DNA of 64,000 nt from Propionivibrio limicola (GCF_009469695.1 NZ_SSSR01000007.1:1-64000); one strand, 5' to 3'. Positions 16,156 through 26,096 are shown, counted from the stretch's first letter. Numbers and translations: made by a program. Notes: generated by a model from the letters alone, not told the origin.

Positions 16156-19100
16156 GGCGTGGCTCCGGTTGCGCCGGGTAGATATGGCCGAGGGTGTCGA
16201 CGTGGAGTTTCTCTAATGCCAAGGCGGTTTTTACGCCAATCCCTTCAAGCATTCCATCTTTGCCCACCTGCTGATTTCGGTCATGTACCCAAATGTTTAG
16301 ATTTCCTGTCCCACGATGGCAACTCGAGTAATAGCCAATAATTGGTTGTTTGCCTTTTTGTGTAACTCTGACCAGATCGTTCGGATAAAGCGAGAAACAC
16401 CAGTCAAACGTCTCGTCGATCAGCGTCCATTCGCCTTCGTCCTTGGCCTGCACAATCGCCCGGTTTGGCAACACGGTCACTTTGTGGTGCACATAGACTG
16501 GCACGAGATGGAATTTGCCCGCTTTCGTGAAAACATCCACCCGCAACATGCTGTCGTTTTTTGCGATGCCGCCCCGAACAGGAATGCCGGAGAGCTTGTC
16601 GATGAGCATCGTGACGCTACGCACAACCGGGCCGGTCGGGTTTCCATCCCGGTCGGGTTTACGAAGCGGATTGTCGGGTGGAAAAGCCTTCTCTCCCTTG
16701 CCTCCATGTGCATTCAGGCGTTCCCGAATGGCGGCGTAGAGTTTTTCGTTCCGGTGCGGATCAATTAGCTTGTCAATGTCTTTCAGGCTCAGGCTGGCCA
16801 GCGGTACTTTCTGCGTTACGCTGCCTAGTTGTTGAAACCGTGCCGGTTGCGCGTAGATGGTGTCCTTGTGTGCGGCACCGCCATTGCGCCGTTGCGGCGC
16901 GCGGGAGACGAACAGGGGGAGTAGTGCGTCGAGCGCGGCATCGTCGTAGGTGCCAAAGCGTTCTATATCGGCACGAAGCTGCATGCGGTCATCTGTTTTG
17001 AGACGGGATTCAAGCTCATGGCGGAAGTGCGACCACGGTTCCGGAAAGTGCTGTTTCAGTTGTCGGAATTTGGCGGGGTTGATGATTTCGCCTGTGGTCG
17101 TGTCGATAAAGCCGTCACGAACCTGATGTAATTCCCGCGTGCGTGAATAATCGGCCAGACGTTTGACCATGCCATGCGAGCAGGCGGCGATGACGGCGGC
17201 GTCCAATGCGTGATGGCGGTCACTCTCGCTGCGGATTTTGTTGATTCCCCAGCGCGCACGCAAAAAGGCGGTCATTTGTCCGCTGAGAACGACACAGCGC
17301 TTGACCTCGCTGCCGTCTGCGAGTTGCAGGTAGCGCTCGACATGGTTTTTGAAGAATTTGCAGATGTAGCGGGTGTCGTTCAGGTTGCGCTCCTTGAACT
17401 CTTCAGCCTCTTTGCTTCCGAACTCCTTGCGCAACAAGCGGCTGCGTTTCGCTAACCGGTAGGCCTTGTTTGTTTCAACGAACACCACAAATCGCTGCCA
17501 GCGCGGGCTGTTTTCTGCTCCGCCAAGATATTCATACGGTGTGCGATTGCCTTTGTCGCGATTTTCCCGGGCGAGAACGAGTACTTTGTTGTTCTTGCCA
17601 TCGTCGAAACTGCGCGAGTAGGGGAGTGCATGGTCGATTTCGACGTAACCGGCTTCGAGCAAACGGTCGAGGTCGATGGCCTCCTGGGAATAGGCGCATT
17701 TGCCCAGCTGTTCGCGGTAAAGGCGAAATTTCTCGAATTCGCCGCCTTTGGGCTCTTGCCCGAATTCTTCGATGAACAGGGTTTTGTCGCGTTCATTTCG
17801 GGTGCGGTATTCGTCCTGCTCTTTCTTGATCTTGTTGCGTTCATCAAGCGGCCGGGACAAATCACGCGCCATTTCGATATTTACCGCCATCGGCGATCCA
17901 TAACGCCGCGCAATCGCGTTAACAACCTTACGCGCCTGATTCAACGCTCTTAAAACCACCGGATTGCGTGGAATATCAGCATCTTCAGCAAAAAGCATAC
18001 GGCCATCGGAGTCTCGTCCTTTGTATAGCGGCGGCAACGTGCGGAATTTGCTTTCATCCGGTGCGTGCAACTGGCTGTGATGATAGCCGGCGGAAACACA
18101 GGCTTCGTCGTAGCGTTGCCCCTGTTCCATGAACGGGACAATTTTGCGAAGCACCTTCAGCGACAGCGCATGGAACTTATCAAAACGAATGTCGAGCAGT
18201 GCTTCGACCATCCTTTCCCGATTGGGCAGCTCCAGTTTTTCCAGCTCGGTGCGGGCCTCGTCGTCTTCTTTGTAGATACTGAGAATTCGGGCGATGTCGT
18301 CGAGTGTATGCGGATTGCCGCCATTAGCCGCGCCAGCGAGACTTTCCCATTCGGTTTCCAGTCCGGCTCTTTTCAGGGTGTTGCGAAGCTCCTGCCAGGC
18401 GGGCAAACGAATCAGCTTTTCCGACTTGGGGTCTTTGCCTTCTTTGGCCGCACGCAGTCCCGCAAATTCGAACGATTCTGGCAGCAGGCCTTTTTTGACG
18501 AGTGCGCTATGCAGTTGCTTGTAGGTCAGATCGCTGGCTTGCAGATAGGGCAGTGGAAGAGCTATCGCGCGTTCTTCAGCATTGAGGGGGCGGGTGACGC
18601 CGTCGCACACGATGCGCAGGTTGTTCAGTCGGGTCAGCCAGACCTGGCGCTCGGCGGTGAAACTGGCTTTGGGCGCGCGGTGTTCTGCTTTTTCAAATGT
18701 GCATTTGCCCAGCATTTTGAGCAAGGCGGCTCCGGAAAGTGCCGGCCTCTGCCGCCAGAACAAGCCGTTTTTTCGGTCACCATTGCCCAGAATGGTCATT
18801 TCCAGGGGGGCGCTTGTATATGGGTTGCCGAATTTGCGCTGGAGAGAAAACAGCGTTTTCAGTTCCTCGCCAAGCAGCAAACGAGAGATCGCTTTTGTGT
18901 ATTCGCCCTGTTTGTTGCGCTGTGCGTTGGGAAACTCGGTGAGCAACATTTCGGCAACCGAGCGATAGCTTTTTTCTTCCATGAGGCGACGTGTGCCAGA
19001 TAGCCCACGTTTGACCCGACCGCCTTCGCCTTTCGCATCACCTTCCGCCTGTTTTTCCTCGGCACGGCTAACCCAGTGAAAGCCCCGGTGTTTGCAGAGG

Positions 19101-19471
19101 TGATAGATAACCCGCGCCCACTCATCTCTGTTCAGCTTTCTGTCCAACCCCTCAACGCGCAGTTTCCACGGAGACACTTCTGCCGGATTGCTCGGCTGAA
19201 AATGCCGCTTATCCTCGATCAGGCCATGGCGCTTGAGTTCTCGTGTCAGTTTTTTTAGACGCCATGCGCGTTGGGCAAGGCGATGGCGTGCGAGACGAGC
19301 CATGCGCCGGGTGAGGTTTAGCGGATCACCTTCCTTGGCCGTTTCCGCCTTGTCGAAAGCGCGGACGCCTAAGTCGATTAGGCGGTTTTCACCAAGCAGG
19401 CACCAGCCGACGGAAGCGATGCCTATATCCAGTCCGAGTGTGTACGCGTGTTGCATAAATTGACCTGGCAT
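16142..19471 (-). CDS. cas9: compact type II-C Cas9 nuclease
   Basis: RNA-guided DNA endonuclease of 1109 aa, close in size to Neisseria Cas9 (1082 aa) and much smaller than the Streptococcus enzyme. Numbering from 19471: RuvC-I D15 in LGLDIGIAS; an Arg-rich bridge helix (about 55-90); a recognition lobe (about 90-500); RuvC-II E533 in NIEMARDL; HNH His H614 in EIDHALPYS with the downstream GKNNK Asn; RuvC-III H754 and D757 in RHHALDAA; and a C-terminal PAM-interacting region (about 850-1109). Every catalytic residue is present. The ATG at 19456, five codons in, has a better AGGT site and may be the true start. The PAM cannot be read from sequence. Confidence 0.97.
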   Translation of the reverse strand: MPGQFMQHAYTLGLDIGIASVGWCLLGENRLIDLGVRAFDKAETAKEGDPLNLTRRMARLARHRLAQRAWRLKKLTRELKRHGLIEDKRHFQPSNPAEVSPWKLRVEGLDRKLNRDEWARVIYHLCKHRGFHWVSRAEEKQAEGDAKGEGGRVKRGLSGTRRLMEEKSYRSVAEMLLTEFPNAQRNKQGEYTKAISRLLLGEELKTLFSLQRKFGNPYTSAPLEMTILGNGDRKNGLFWRQRPALSGAALLKMLGKCTFEKAEHRAPKASFTAERQVWLTRLNNLRIVCDGVTRPLNAEERAIALPLPYLQASDLTYKQLHSALVKKGLLPESFEFAGLRAAKEGKDPKSEKLIRLPAWQELRNTLKRAGLETEWESLAGAANGGNPHTLDDIARILSIYKEDDEARTELEKLELPNRERMVEALLDIRFDKFHALSLKVLRKIVPFMEQGQRYDEACVSAGYHHSQLHAPDESKFRTLPPLYKGRDSDGRMLFAEDADIPRNPVVLRALNQARKVVNAIARRYGSPMAVNIEMARDLSRPLDERNKIKKEQDEYRTRNERDKTLFIEEFGQEPKGGEFEKFRLYREQLGKCAYSQEAIDLDRLLEAGYVEIDHALPYSRSFDDGKNNKVLVLARENRDKGNRTPYEYLGGAENSPRWQRFVVFVETNKAYRLAKRSRLLRKEFGSKEAEEFKERNLNDTRYICKFFKNHVERYLQLADGSEVKRCVVLSGQMTAFLRARWGINKIRSESDRHHALDAAVIAACSHGMVKRLADYSRTRELHQVRDGFIDTTTGEIINPAKFRQLKQHFPEPWSHFRHELESRLKTDDRMQLRADIERFGTYDDAALDALLPLFVSRAPQRRNGGAAHKDTIYAQPARFQQLGSVTQKVPLASLSLKDIDKLIDPHRNEKLYAAIRERLNAHGGKGEKAFPPDNPLRKPDRDGNPTGPVVRSVTMLIDKLSGIPVRGGIAKNDSMLRVDVFTKAGKFHLVPVYVHHKVTVLPNRAIVQAKDEGEWTLIDETFDWCFSLYPNDLVRVTQKGKQPIIGYYSSCHRGTGNLNIWVHDRNQQVGKDGMLEGIGVKTALALEKLHVDTLGHIYPAQPEPRRGLA

Positions 19472-19504
19472 TATTCAAATGCAGGTAGAATACGCCCGTT
19501 TGTA
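19460..19504. promoter_or_regulatory. overlapping tracrRNA and cas9 promoter region
   Basis: Rightward, TAGAAT (19486-19491) would place a start near 19498, at the tracrRNA 5' end; TTGACC (19460-19465) is upstream but at 20 bases, longer than ideal. Leftward, the complement of the anti-repeat supplies TACAAA (19504-19499), about 28 bp before the cas9 ATG at 19471. The two -10 elements are only 7 bp apart. Assignment is inferred. Confidence 0.45.
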
Positions 19505-19595
19505 GCTTTCCGGGGTGAGAGCCGTTGCTACAATAAGGTGTCATCGAAAGATGACGACCGAATCCGGCCCGACAGGGAAACCTGTCGGGCCTTTT
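19498..19595 (+). ncRNA. tracrRNA of the type II-C system
   Basis: The anti-repeat (about 19500-19534) pairs with the CRISPR repeat over 22 uninterrupted bases (TTGTAGCTTTCCGGGGTGAG and on), then a 5-base mismatch (CCGTT) and again GCTACAA. It is followed by AATAAGG, a hairpin GTCATC-GAAA-GATGAC (19540-19555), and an 11-bp terminator hairpin GGCCCGACAGG-GAAA-CCTGTCGGGCC (19566-19591) with TTTT. Order and motifs (CCGTTGCTACAATAAGG) match the Neisseria tracrRNA. It is divergent from cas9. Confidence 0.93.
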
Positions 19596-19632
19596 CATTT
19601 CTTGTTTGGTTTTTCTGCCCGGGCGGTGGCCG

Positions 19633-20388
19633 TCAGTCGTCGATCTGCAGCGTCAGACCGGATTCGCTGAGGGATGTGTAAGGCTTGGTGAGGAGGCCGT
19701 GTTCCAGCGCCAGATCGAAGGCGTCGAGCGCCTTGGCGATGTGCTCGGTAAGAACCGCTTCGGCTTCGGCGATGTTGCCCTGTTCAAAGGCATTGACGAT
19801 TGCCCAGTGCTCGGACATCGAGCGCGTGCGCACGTCGCCGACGGCCAGCAGGACATGCGAGCGCAGCGCGACAAAACGGCCCGAGGAGACGCGATAGGCC
19901 TCGATCAGGTACTTGTTGCCGCTGTTTTCGACGAACGACGCATGAAAGTCCGTATCGGCGTGGGCTACCGCGAGAAAATCGTTGGCTGCCTTGGCGGCCT
20001 CCATTTCGTCGATCGATTGGCGCAGCAGGGCGAGGGTTGCCTGCTTGTGCCGGGTGCTACTGAGCGCGATTGCCTGCACTTCGAGAATGGTCCGGAATTC
20101 GCACAACTCGGCGACATCCTGCCGCGTTGGCATGAATACGTAACTGCCGCGCTGCGGCCGGATGTCGATCAGCCCTTGTACCTGCAGCGCCGTCAGCGCG
20201 TCGCGCACCGGCGTGCGGCTGACGCCGAGGGCGGTAGCGAGCTTGTCTTCGGAAAGCGCCTCGCCAAGCCCGAGTTCGGCGTCGAGGATGGCCCGGCGCA
20301 GGCGGTCGGTGACGCGGGAGGTCAGCGAGCCGCTGCGGGAGGACGAGATGGCGCGTGGCATGGTCGATGCGGCGGTGTGGTTATTCAA
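19633..20388 (-). CDS. GntR-family regulator with FCD domain
   Basis: Transcription factor of 251 aa: an N-terminal winged helix (about 20-90; [21 protein letters not shown], with the recognition helix) and a C-terminal FCD ligand domain (about 95-235) whose Asp and His metal ligands are in [10 protein letters not shown] and SEHWAIV. FCD regulators usually repress operons for organic or sugar acid use and release DNA on binding the acid. It overlaps the end of the YbiT gene by 8 bp. The nearest catabolic operon of the same direction is dctP, now separated by the CRISPR island; control of dctP is inferred. Confidence 0.88.
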   Translation of the reverse strand: MNNHTAASTMPRAISSSRSGSLTSRVTDRLRRAILDAELGLGEALSEDKLATALGVSRTPVRDALTALQVQGLIDIRPQRGSYVFMPTRQDVAELCEFRTILEVQAIALSSTRHKQATLALLRQSIDEMEAAKAANDFLAVAHADTDFHASFVENSGNKYLIEAYRVSSGRFVALRSHVLLAVGDVRTRSMSEHWAIVNAFEQGNIAEAEAVLTEHIAKALDAFDLALEHGLLTKPYTSLSESGLTLQIDD

Positions 20389-22003
20389 TCCCCTGGCTGG
20401 CCAGATACTCTTCGTAATTACCGAGGTAATTGACGATGGTGCCGTCCATGCGGATTTCGAGGATGCGCGTCGCCAGCGAGGAGACGAACTCGCGGTCGTG
20501 CGAGACGAAAACCAGCGTGCCCTTGAATTTTTCGAGCGCGGTGTTCAGCGATTCGATCGATTCCATGTCCAGGTGGTTGGTCGGTTCGTCGAGCACCAGC
20601 ACGTTGTTCTTCATCAGCATCAGCTTGCCGAAGATCATGCGGCCCTGTTCGCCGCCGGAAATGACGTTGACCGATTTCTTGACCTCGTCGCCGGAGAACA
20701 GCAAACGGCCCAGCGTGCCGCGAATCAGCGTTTCCAGATCCTCGCCCTCGGCGGCGTTGGCGCGTGCGTACTCGGCGACCCACTCGGTCAGGCTGGTATC
20801 GCCCTTGAAGTCCTCGGCGTGGTCCTGCGCGTAATAGCCGACGCGCGCTTTTTCGGTCCATTTGACGGTGCCGAACTGTGGTTGCAGTTCGCCCATCAAC
20901 AGCTTGAGCAGCGTCGATTTGCCGACGCCGTTTTCACCGATGATGGCCAGACGGTCACCGGCATTGAGCGCCAGATCGAAGTTGTTGAAAATCTTGCGCT
21001 CGCTGCCTTCGTAGGCAAAGGTCAGCTTTTCGATTTCGACGGCCAGACGGTGCAGTTTTTCCTTCTCGTCGTATTCGAAGCGGATCCACGGGTACTGGCG
21101 CGACGACGGCTTGATGTCCTCGGGCTTGAGCTTGTCGATCTGCTTCATGCGGCTGGTTGCCTGCTTGGCTTTCGAGGCGTTGGCCGAGAAGCGGCGGACG
21201 AAGGTCTGCAGTTCGGCAATGCGTTCCTTGGCCTTGGCGTTGGCCGAAGCCTGACGTTCGCGCGCCTGCGTCGAGGCTTCCATGAAGTCGTCGTAGTTGC
21301 CCGGATAGACGGTGATCTTGCCGTAATCCAGATCGGCCATGTGCGTACACACCTGGTTCAGGAAGTGACGGTCGTGGGAGATGATGATCATCGTGCTGTT
21401 ACGCTCGTTGATCACATTCTCCAGCCAGCGGATGGTGGCGATGTCGAGGTTGTTGGTCGGTTCGTCGAGCAGCAGGATTTCGGGATTGGCGAACAGCGCC
21501 TGCGTCAGCAGCACGCGCAGTTTCCAGCCCGGCGCGACTTCGCTCATCGGGCCAAAATGCTGTTCCAACGGAATGCCGACGCCAAGCAGCAATTCGCCGG
21601 CACGTGCTTCGGCGGTGTAGCCGTCATACTCGGCGAACTTGCTTTCCAGTTCGGCGGCGTGCATGAAGTCTTCTTCGGTGGCCTCCGGATTGGCGTAGAT
21701 CGCGTCCTTTTCCTGCATGCAGGCCCACATCTGCTCGTGCCCCATCATGACCACGTCGATAACGCGCATGTCTTCGTAGGCAAACTGATCTTGGCGCAGA
21801 TAGGCCATGCGCTCGTGGGCATCCTTCGAGACATTGCCGGCGGTGGGCTCCAGCTCGCCGGCGAGGATCTTCATGAAGGTCGACTTGCCGGCGCCGTTGG
21901 CGCCGATCAGGCCATAACGAAAGCCTTCGCCAAACTTGACGGAAACGTTTTCAAACAGGGGCTTGGCCCCGAACTGCATGGTGATGTTGGCGGCGACGAG
22001 CAC
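20381..22003 (-). CDS. ybiT: ABC-F family ATPase, YbiT type
   Basis: Soluble ribosome-associated ATPase of 540 aa with two ABC domains. Domain 1 has Walker [10 protein letters not shown] and Walker [13 protein letters not shown], but its signature is EVAPGWK instead of LSGGQ, a known trait of the YbiT branch. Domain 2 has [15 protein letters not shown] and [12 protein letters not shown]. The inter-domain linker (about 230-310) is rich in Lys and Ala. It is distinct from the YheS-type protein at 5894. It overlaps the GntR gene start by 8 bp, so the two may share a transcript. Confidence 0.9.
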   Translation of the reverse strand: MLVAANITMQFGAKPLFENVSVKFGEGFRYGLIGANGAGKSTFMKILAGELEPTAGNVSKDAHERMAYLRQDQFAYEDMRVIDVVMMGHEQMWACMQEKDAIYANPEATEEDFMHAAELESKFAEYDGYTAEARAGELLLGVGIPLEQHFGPMSEVAPGWKLRVLLTQALFANPEILLLDEPTNNLDIATIRWLENVINERNSTMIIISHDRHFLNQVCTHMADLDYGKITVYPGNYDDFMEASTQARERQASANAKAKERIAELQTFVRRFSANASKAKQATSRMKQIDKLKPEDIKPSSRQYPWIRFEYDEKEKLHRLAVEIEKLTFAYEGSERKIFNNFDLALNAGDRLAIIGENGVGKSTLLKLLMGELQPQFGTVKWTEKARVGYYAQDHAEDFKGDTSLTEWVAEYARANAAEGEDLETLIRGTLGRLLFSGDEVKKSVNVISGGEQGRMIFGKLMLMKNNVLVLDEPTNHLDMESIESLNTALEKFKGTLVFVSHDREFVSSLATRILEIRMDGTIVNYLGNYEEYLASQGIE

Positions 22004-22119
22004 TCGAAAACCTCGGAAAGTCTTTGATTTGACAAGCCCGCCATTGTACCCGAGGCGCGCGGTCTGCTGCCGGGAAGAAGAGTAAGGATTTGACGAATCG
22101 TAAAACGGGTGGCGCGCGA

Positions 22120-23508
22120 TCAGTCGCGCTTTTCGTCTTTGTCCTCGTACATGCGCCGGTCGGCGAGCTCGATCAGTGCGGCGGGGGTGGCCGCTTCGGC
22201 CGGATACAGCGCCGCGCCAATCGCCGCGCCGACGTGAAGCGAAAGGCCGTCGATTTCGAAGGCGGCGCTTGCGCGTTTGCGCAGGCGTTCGATCACGCGG
22301 GCGAGGAGGGCTTCGTCGGCGTCCTCAATGAGGATGGCGAATTCGTCGCCTGCCCAGCGCGAGACGGTGTCGGCAAGGCGTACTTCTTGCTGGAGTCGGG
22401 TGGCGAATATGTGCAGTACCCGGTCGCCGAATTTATGCCCGTATCGATCGTTGATGGGCTTGAAACCGTTGAGGTCGATGAAAATGACGGCGATTTGTCC
22501 GCCGTTGCGCCGCATCAATCGCCGGATGCTCTGTTCCAGGCGGTCGTCGAACAGGCGCCGGTTGGGCAGTTCGGTGAGGCTGTCAAAGCCGGCCAGACGT
22601 GCCATTTCGCTGCGCTGGCGGAGTACTGTGAAAACGCAGAGGCCGCCCAGCACGGCGAGAAGCCAGCCAATGCTGCGAATTGTCCATGCCAGATCGGCGC
22701 GGCCCTTGTCGTTGTTGCGTACAGCGTAGGTCCAGGTGCCGCTGGGCATCTCGGCCTTGAGTTGCACGGTGGCCGGATCGGCGAACAGTTCGGGCCGTCC
22801 CCACAGGATGCCGCCGGGCGCGCCGTTCCGTTCTTCGCTACGCAGGGTGAACTCGAAAGACTTGTCCTCCATTCCCTCGAATACCGCTTGGTGCAGCGAG
22901 GGTATGTCGATCACCGTCGACAGCAGGCCCCAGTATTTGCCCTCGACGATGACGGGAACGCGGTAAATCAGGCCGGTGCCGCCCTGAACCAGGTTAACCG
23001 GCCCGGTCAGTACCGTCTGGTGATTTTCGACGGCTTGCCGAACAGCCGGCCATTGCGCCGGAATGTCGCGGTAATCGCGACCAAGCGCCTGTTCGTTTCC
23101 GGCACGCGGGCAGACGTAAGTCATGCGCGTGCCGATGGCGATGGAAAAGTTCCGGATGTGGCGCCCGAAGCCATGCACAGTTTCCAGGATGCGGTTGATT
23201 TCCTCGCTGTCGAGTTGATCGTGGCGCACGGCCAGATAGCCGACGATGCCGCTCGACAGATAGAGCACGGAGTTGAGTTCGCGGTCGGTGCGGGCGCGCA
23301 GTTCGGAGGCGATGGCCAGAGTTTTCGCCGAATTTTCCGACGCAATCTCCCTGGCGCGGAGGGCAATCAGGGTTTCCGTGGTCGTGATCAGCGAGAGACC
23401 GACCAGCAAGGCCGCCAGGCCGGCAAAACCGCGTGTCATGGATGCCCGGTTCAAGGCAAGCCCGATGTGACGTGCGACGGCGCTGTGCGAATTCTGGTGG
23501 CGGGTCAT
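22120..23508 (-). CDS. membrane-bound diguanylate cyclase with CHASE-type sensor
   Basis: Inner-membrane protein of 462 aa: first membrane helix (about 25-45), a periplasmic sensor domain (about 50-265) with CHASE-like features ([21 protein letters not shown]), second helix (about 272-292, [13 protein letters not shown]), and a GGDEF domain (about 300-460). The active-site motif is AGDEF ([11 protein letters not shown]); Ala in the first place is found in working cyclases, so activity is likely. No EAL domain is present. The ATG at 23508 is chosen over a start 50 codons earlier, which lacks any domain and overlaps the promoter region. Confidence 0.83.
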   Translation of the reverse strand: MTRHQNSHSAVARHIGLALNRASMTRGFAGLAALLVGLSLITTTETLIALRAREIASENSAKTLAIASELRARTDRELNSVLYLSSGIVGYLAVRHDQLDSEEINRILETVHGFGRHIRNFSIAIGTRMTYVCPRAGNEQALGRDYRDIPAQWPAVRQAVENHQTVLTGPVNLVQGGTGLIYRVPVIVEGKYWGLLSTVIDIPSLHQAVFEGMEDKSFEFTLRSEERNGAPGGILWGRPELFADPATVQLKAEMPSGTWTYAVRNNDKGRADLAWTIRSIGWLLAVLGGLCVFTVLRQRSEMARLAGFDSLTELPNRRLFDDRLEQSIRRLMRRNGGQIAVIFIDLNGFKPINDRYGHKFGDRVLHIFATRLQQEVRLADTVSRWAGDEFAILIEDADEALLARVIERLRKRASAAFEIDGLSLHVGAAIGAALYPAEAATPAALIELADRRMYEDKDEKRD

Positions 23509-23660
23509 GGTAAGCCGGAACCTCGATGCGTTCCGGATTGTCTGTAATGGTTGGGTTTTCAAGCTTGTCCGGGGACGCGTTAGGATTGTAGCATCTGGGC
23601 TCCCGGCGCTTTGGGACAAGGCATGTGTCATGGCCGTTCCGTCACACCTGAATAACAACG

Positions 23661-23726
23661 ATAAACAAAGGCTATCGTTGTTATCGAAACAATCAATTGG
23701 TTAAATGATTTGTGTGTCTTTAAGAT
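23661..23726 (+). promoter_or_regulatory. ahpC promoter with OxyR-like site
   Basis: Four tetranucleotides at the exact OxyR spacing (each separated by 7 bases): ATAA (23661), CTAT (23672), ATCG (23683) and CAAT (23694); three differ from ATAG/CTAT by one base. The site ends where the -35 TTGGTT (23697-23702) begins, with -10 TAAGAT at 23721-23726 after 18 bases. This is the usual geometry for OxyR activation of peroxidase genes. Confidence 0.7.
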
Positions 23727-23771
23727 TCACTCGTCGCTTCACTTTTCAACCCGAAACAAGGAGTCGTAACG

Positions 23772-24338
23772 ATGAAATCACTGATCAATTCCGAAGTTCT
23801 CCCGTTCAACGCCACCGCCTTCCATAACGGCAAATTTGTTGCCGTCTCCGACGCCGATCTGCGCGGCAAGTGGTCGGTGGTCTTCTTCTATCCGGCCGAC
23901 TTTACCTTCGTCTGCCCGACCGAACTCGGCGATCTGGCCGACAACTACGCCGAATTCAAGAAGCTCGGCGTCGAGATCTACAGCGTGTCGACCGACACGC
24001 ACTTCACGCACAAGGCATGGCACGACAGCTCGGAAACGATCAAGAAGATCGAATACGTGATGGTTGGCGACCCGACCGGCGTGATCAGCCGCAACTTCGG
24101 CGTGATGATCGAGGAAGCCGGCCTCGCCGAGCGTGGCACCTTCGTGATCGATCCACAGGGCAAGATCCAGATCATCGAAATCAACGCCGGCGGCATCGGC
24201 CGCGACGCTTCCGAACTGTTGCGCAAGGTCAAGGCCGCGCAATACGTCGCCTCGCACCCGGGTGAAGTCTGCCCGGCCAAGTGGAATGAAGGCGACGCCA
24301 CGCTGGCGCCGTCGCTCGACCTCGTCGGCAAGATCTAA
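23772..24338 (+). CDS. ahpC: alkyl hydroperoxide reductase subunit C (typical 2-Cys peroxiredoxin)
   Basis: Cytosolic peroxidase of 188 aa that reduces hydrogen peroxide and organic hydroperoxides. The peroxidatic Cys is C48 in TFVCPTE and the resolving Cys is C167 in GEVCPAKW; the length matches AhpC. It is preceded by AAGGAG and by an OxyR-like promoter, and followed by ahpF, its NADH-dependent reductase, with a REP-like palindrome in between (24354-24417). Confidence 0.97.
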   Translation: MKSLINSEVLPFNATAFHNGKFVAVSDADLRGKWSVVFFYPADFTFVCPTELGDLADNYAEFKKLGVEIYSVSTDTHFTHKAWHDSSETIKKIEYVMVGDPTGVISRNFGVMIEEAGLAERGTFVIDPQGKIQIIEINAGGIGRDASELLRKVKAAQYVASHPGEVCPAKWNEGDATLAPSLDLVGKI

Positions 24339-24353
24339 GTTACGCAAGGTCCT

Positions 24354-24417
24354 CCGTCACCCCGGCGCATGCCGGGGCCAGCGAGTTGTCCTGGAGTCCC
24401 GCTTCCGCAGGTGACGG
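24354..24417. repeat. REP-like palindromic repeat, copy 2
   Basis: CCGTCACCCCGGC-gcat-GCCGGGG on the left and a weaker CCCGC-ttcc-GC hairpin ending TGACGG on the right, the same plan as 5809-5876. It lies between ahpC and ahpF, where it could adjust the ratio of the two products by RNA processing or partial termination; that role is inference. Confidence 0.55.
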
Positions 24418-24475
24418 TTTCCCCTCAGTCAATGCTTCCTCAATAAAAAACCACCCGTCGCACTGGGAGAAAAGA

Positions 24476-26035
24476 ATGCTCGACGCCGCCATCAAGACCC
24501 AACTCAAGGCCTATCTCGAAAGATTGCAGCAACCGATTGAACTCGTCGCCTCGCTTGATGCGGGCGCCAAGTCCGGGGAGGTGCGGGGCCTGCTGACCGA
24601 CATCGCCGAGCTGTCGGACAAGGTGGCGGTCCGCTTTGACGGTCACGATGCCCGGCGTCCGTCGTTCTCCGTCGGCCGTCCCGGCGAACCGGCGCGCATC
24701 CAGTTCGCCGGCATCCCGATGGGGCACGAATTCACCTCGCTCGTTCTGGCTTTGCTGCAGACGGGCGGCCATCCGCCGAAGGTCGAGCCGGCGGTCATCG
24801 AACAGATCAAGGCACTTTCCGGCACCTTCCGCTTCGAGACCTTCATTTCCCTGTCCTGCCACAACTGCCCGGATGTCGTGCAGGCGCTCAATCTGATGGC
24901 CGTGCTCAATCCCGGCATCAGCAGCGCCATGATCGACGGCGCGCTGTTCCAGGATGAGGTTGAGCAGCGCCAGATCATGGCCGTGCCGACCGTTTTCCTG
25001 AATGGCGAACCGTTCGGCCAGGGGCGCATGACGCTCGAAGAGATCGTCGCCCAGATCGACACCGGCGCGGCGGCGCGCGAAGCCGAAAAGATTGCGGCGA
25101 AGGCAGCGTTCGACGTGCTTGTCGTCGGCGGCGGGCCAGCCGGTGCAGCGGCGGCGATCTACGCGGCACGCAAGGGCGTGCGCACCGGCGTCGTCGCCGA
25201 GCGTTTCGGCGGCCAGGTGCTCGACACGCTGGCGATCGAAAACTTCATCTCGGTCAAGGAAACCGACGGGCCGAAACTCGCCGCCGGCCTCGAGCAGCAT
25301 GTCCGCATCTACGACGTGGATATCATGAATTTGCAACGCGCCGAGGCGTTGGTCAGCGATCCCGACGGACTGACCGAAGTGCGCCTGGCGAACGGCGCGA
25401 CGCTGAAGAGCAAGACGGTCATTCTGTCGACCGGCGCCCGCTGGCGCGAAATGAACGTGCCGGGCGAGAAGGAATACAAGGCGCGCGGCGTTTGTTTCTG
25501 CCCGCACTGCGACGGCCCGCTGTTCAAGGGCAAGCGCGTGGCGGTGATCGGCGGCGGCAACTCCGGCGTCGAAGCGGCGATCGACTTGGCCGGTATCGTT
25601 GGCCACGTGACTTTGCTCGAATTCGATCCGGCCTTGCGCGCCGATTCCGTGCTGCAGAAAAAGCTGTTCAGCCTGCCCAACGTCAAGGTCATCACACAGG
25701 CGCAGACGACCGAGGTGACCGGCGACGGCGAAAAGGTCAACGGCCTCGTTTACAAGGACCGGGCGACCGGCGACTCGCACAAGGTCGAGCTCGAAGGCAT
25801 CTTCGTGCAGATCGGCCTCTTGCCGAACACCGATTGGCTCAAGGGGACGCTCAACCTCTCGCCGCGCGGTGAGATCGAGGTCGACAACCGTGGCCAGACG
25901 TCGATGGCGGGTGTCTTTGCGGCCGGCGACTGCACGACGGTGCCGTACAAGCAGATCATCATCGCCATGGGCGAAGGCGCCAAGGCGTCGCTCTCGGCGT
26001 TCGACTACCTGATCCGCAATTCGGCCCCGGAATAA
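24476..26035 (+). CDS. ahpF: alkyl hydroperoxide reductase subunit F
   Basis: Flavoprotein disulfide reductase of 519 aa that passes electrons from NADH to AhpC. The N-terminal tandem thioredoxin-like domain holds the redox pair C128/C131 (SCHNC). The FAD domain starts at about 210 ([12 protein letters not shown]), the thioredoxin reductase-type CPHC pair is C342/C345, the NAD motif is [10 protein letters not shown], and GVFAAGDC is the C-terminal FAD motif. The start is the ATG at 24476 after GGGAGAAAAG; the 30-codon extension is rejected because it runs through the REP-like repeat. Confidence 0.96.
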   Translation: MLDAAIKTQLKAYLERLQQPIELVASLDAGAKSGEVRGLLTDIAELSDKVAVRFDGHDARRPSFSVGRPGEPARIQFAGIPMGHEFTSLVLALLQTGGHPPKVEPAVIEQIKALSGTFRFETFISLSCHNCPDVVQALNLMAVLNPGISSAMIDGALFQDEVEQRQIMAVPTVFLNGEPFGQGRMTLEEIVAQIDTGAAAREAEKIAAKAAFDVLVVGGGPAGAAAAIYAARKGVRTGVVAERFGGQVLDTLAIENFISVKETDGPKLAAGLEQHVRIYDVDIMNLQRAEALVSDPDGLTEVRLANGATLKSKTVILSTGARWREMNVPGEKEYKARGVCFCPHCDGPLFKGKRVAVIGGGNSGVEAAIDLAGIVGHVTLLEFDPALRADSVLQKKLFSLPNVKVITQAQTTEVTGDGEKVNGLVYKDRATGDSHKVELEGIFVQIGLLPNTDWLKGTLNLSPRGEIEVDNRGQTSMAGVFAAGDCTTVPYKQIIIAMGEGAKASLSAFDYLIRNSAPE

Positions 26036-26067
26036 ACGACGGTCCGTTGTTGCGCAAAGGAATGGGC

Positions 26068-26096
26068 GGGCCGGGGGATTTCTCCGGCCCGTTTGC
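26068..26096 (+). terminator. weak terminator hairpin after ahpF
   Basis: GGGCCGG (26068-26074) and CCGGCCC (26084-26090) around a 9-base loop, followed by a short GTTTG. The T run is poor, so termination may be partial. Confidence 0.4.

Noticed and set aside
13130-19640. Transposon or integrase ends around the CRISPR island
   Set aside because: I looked for direct repeats, inverted terminal repeats or an integrase at the edges and saw none; insertion is inferred only from gene order.
20162-22027. Long plus-strand frame (621 codons) opposite YbiT
   Set aside because: Mirror of the ABC-F motifs on the other strand; no family features of its own.
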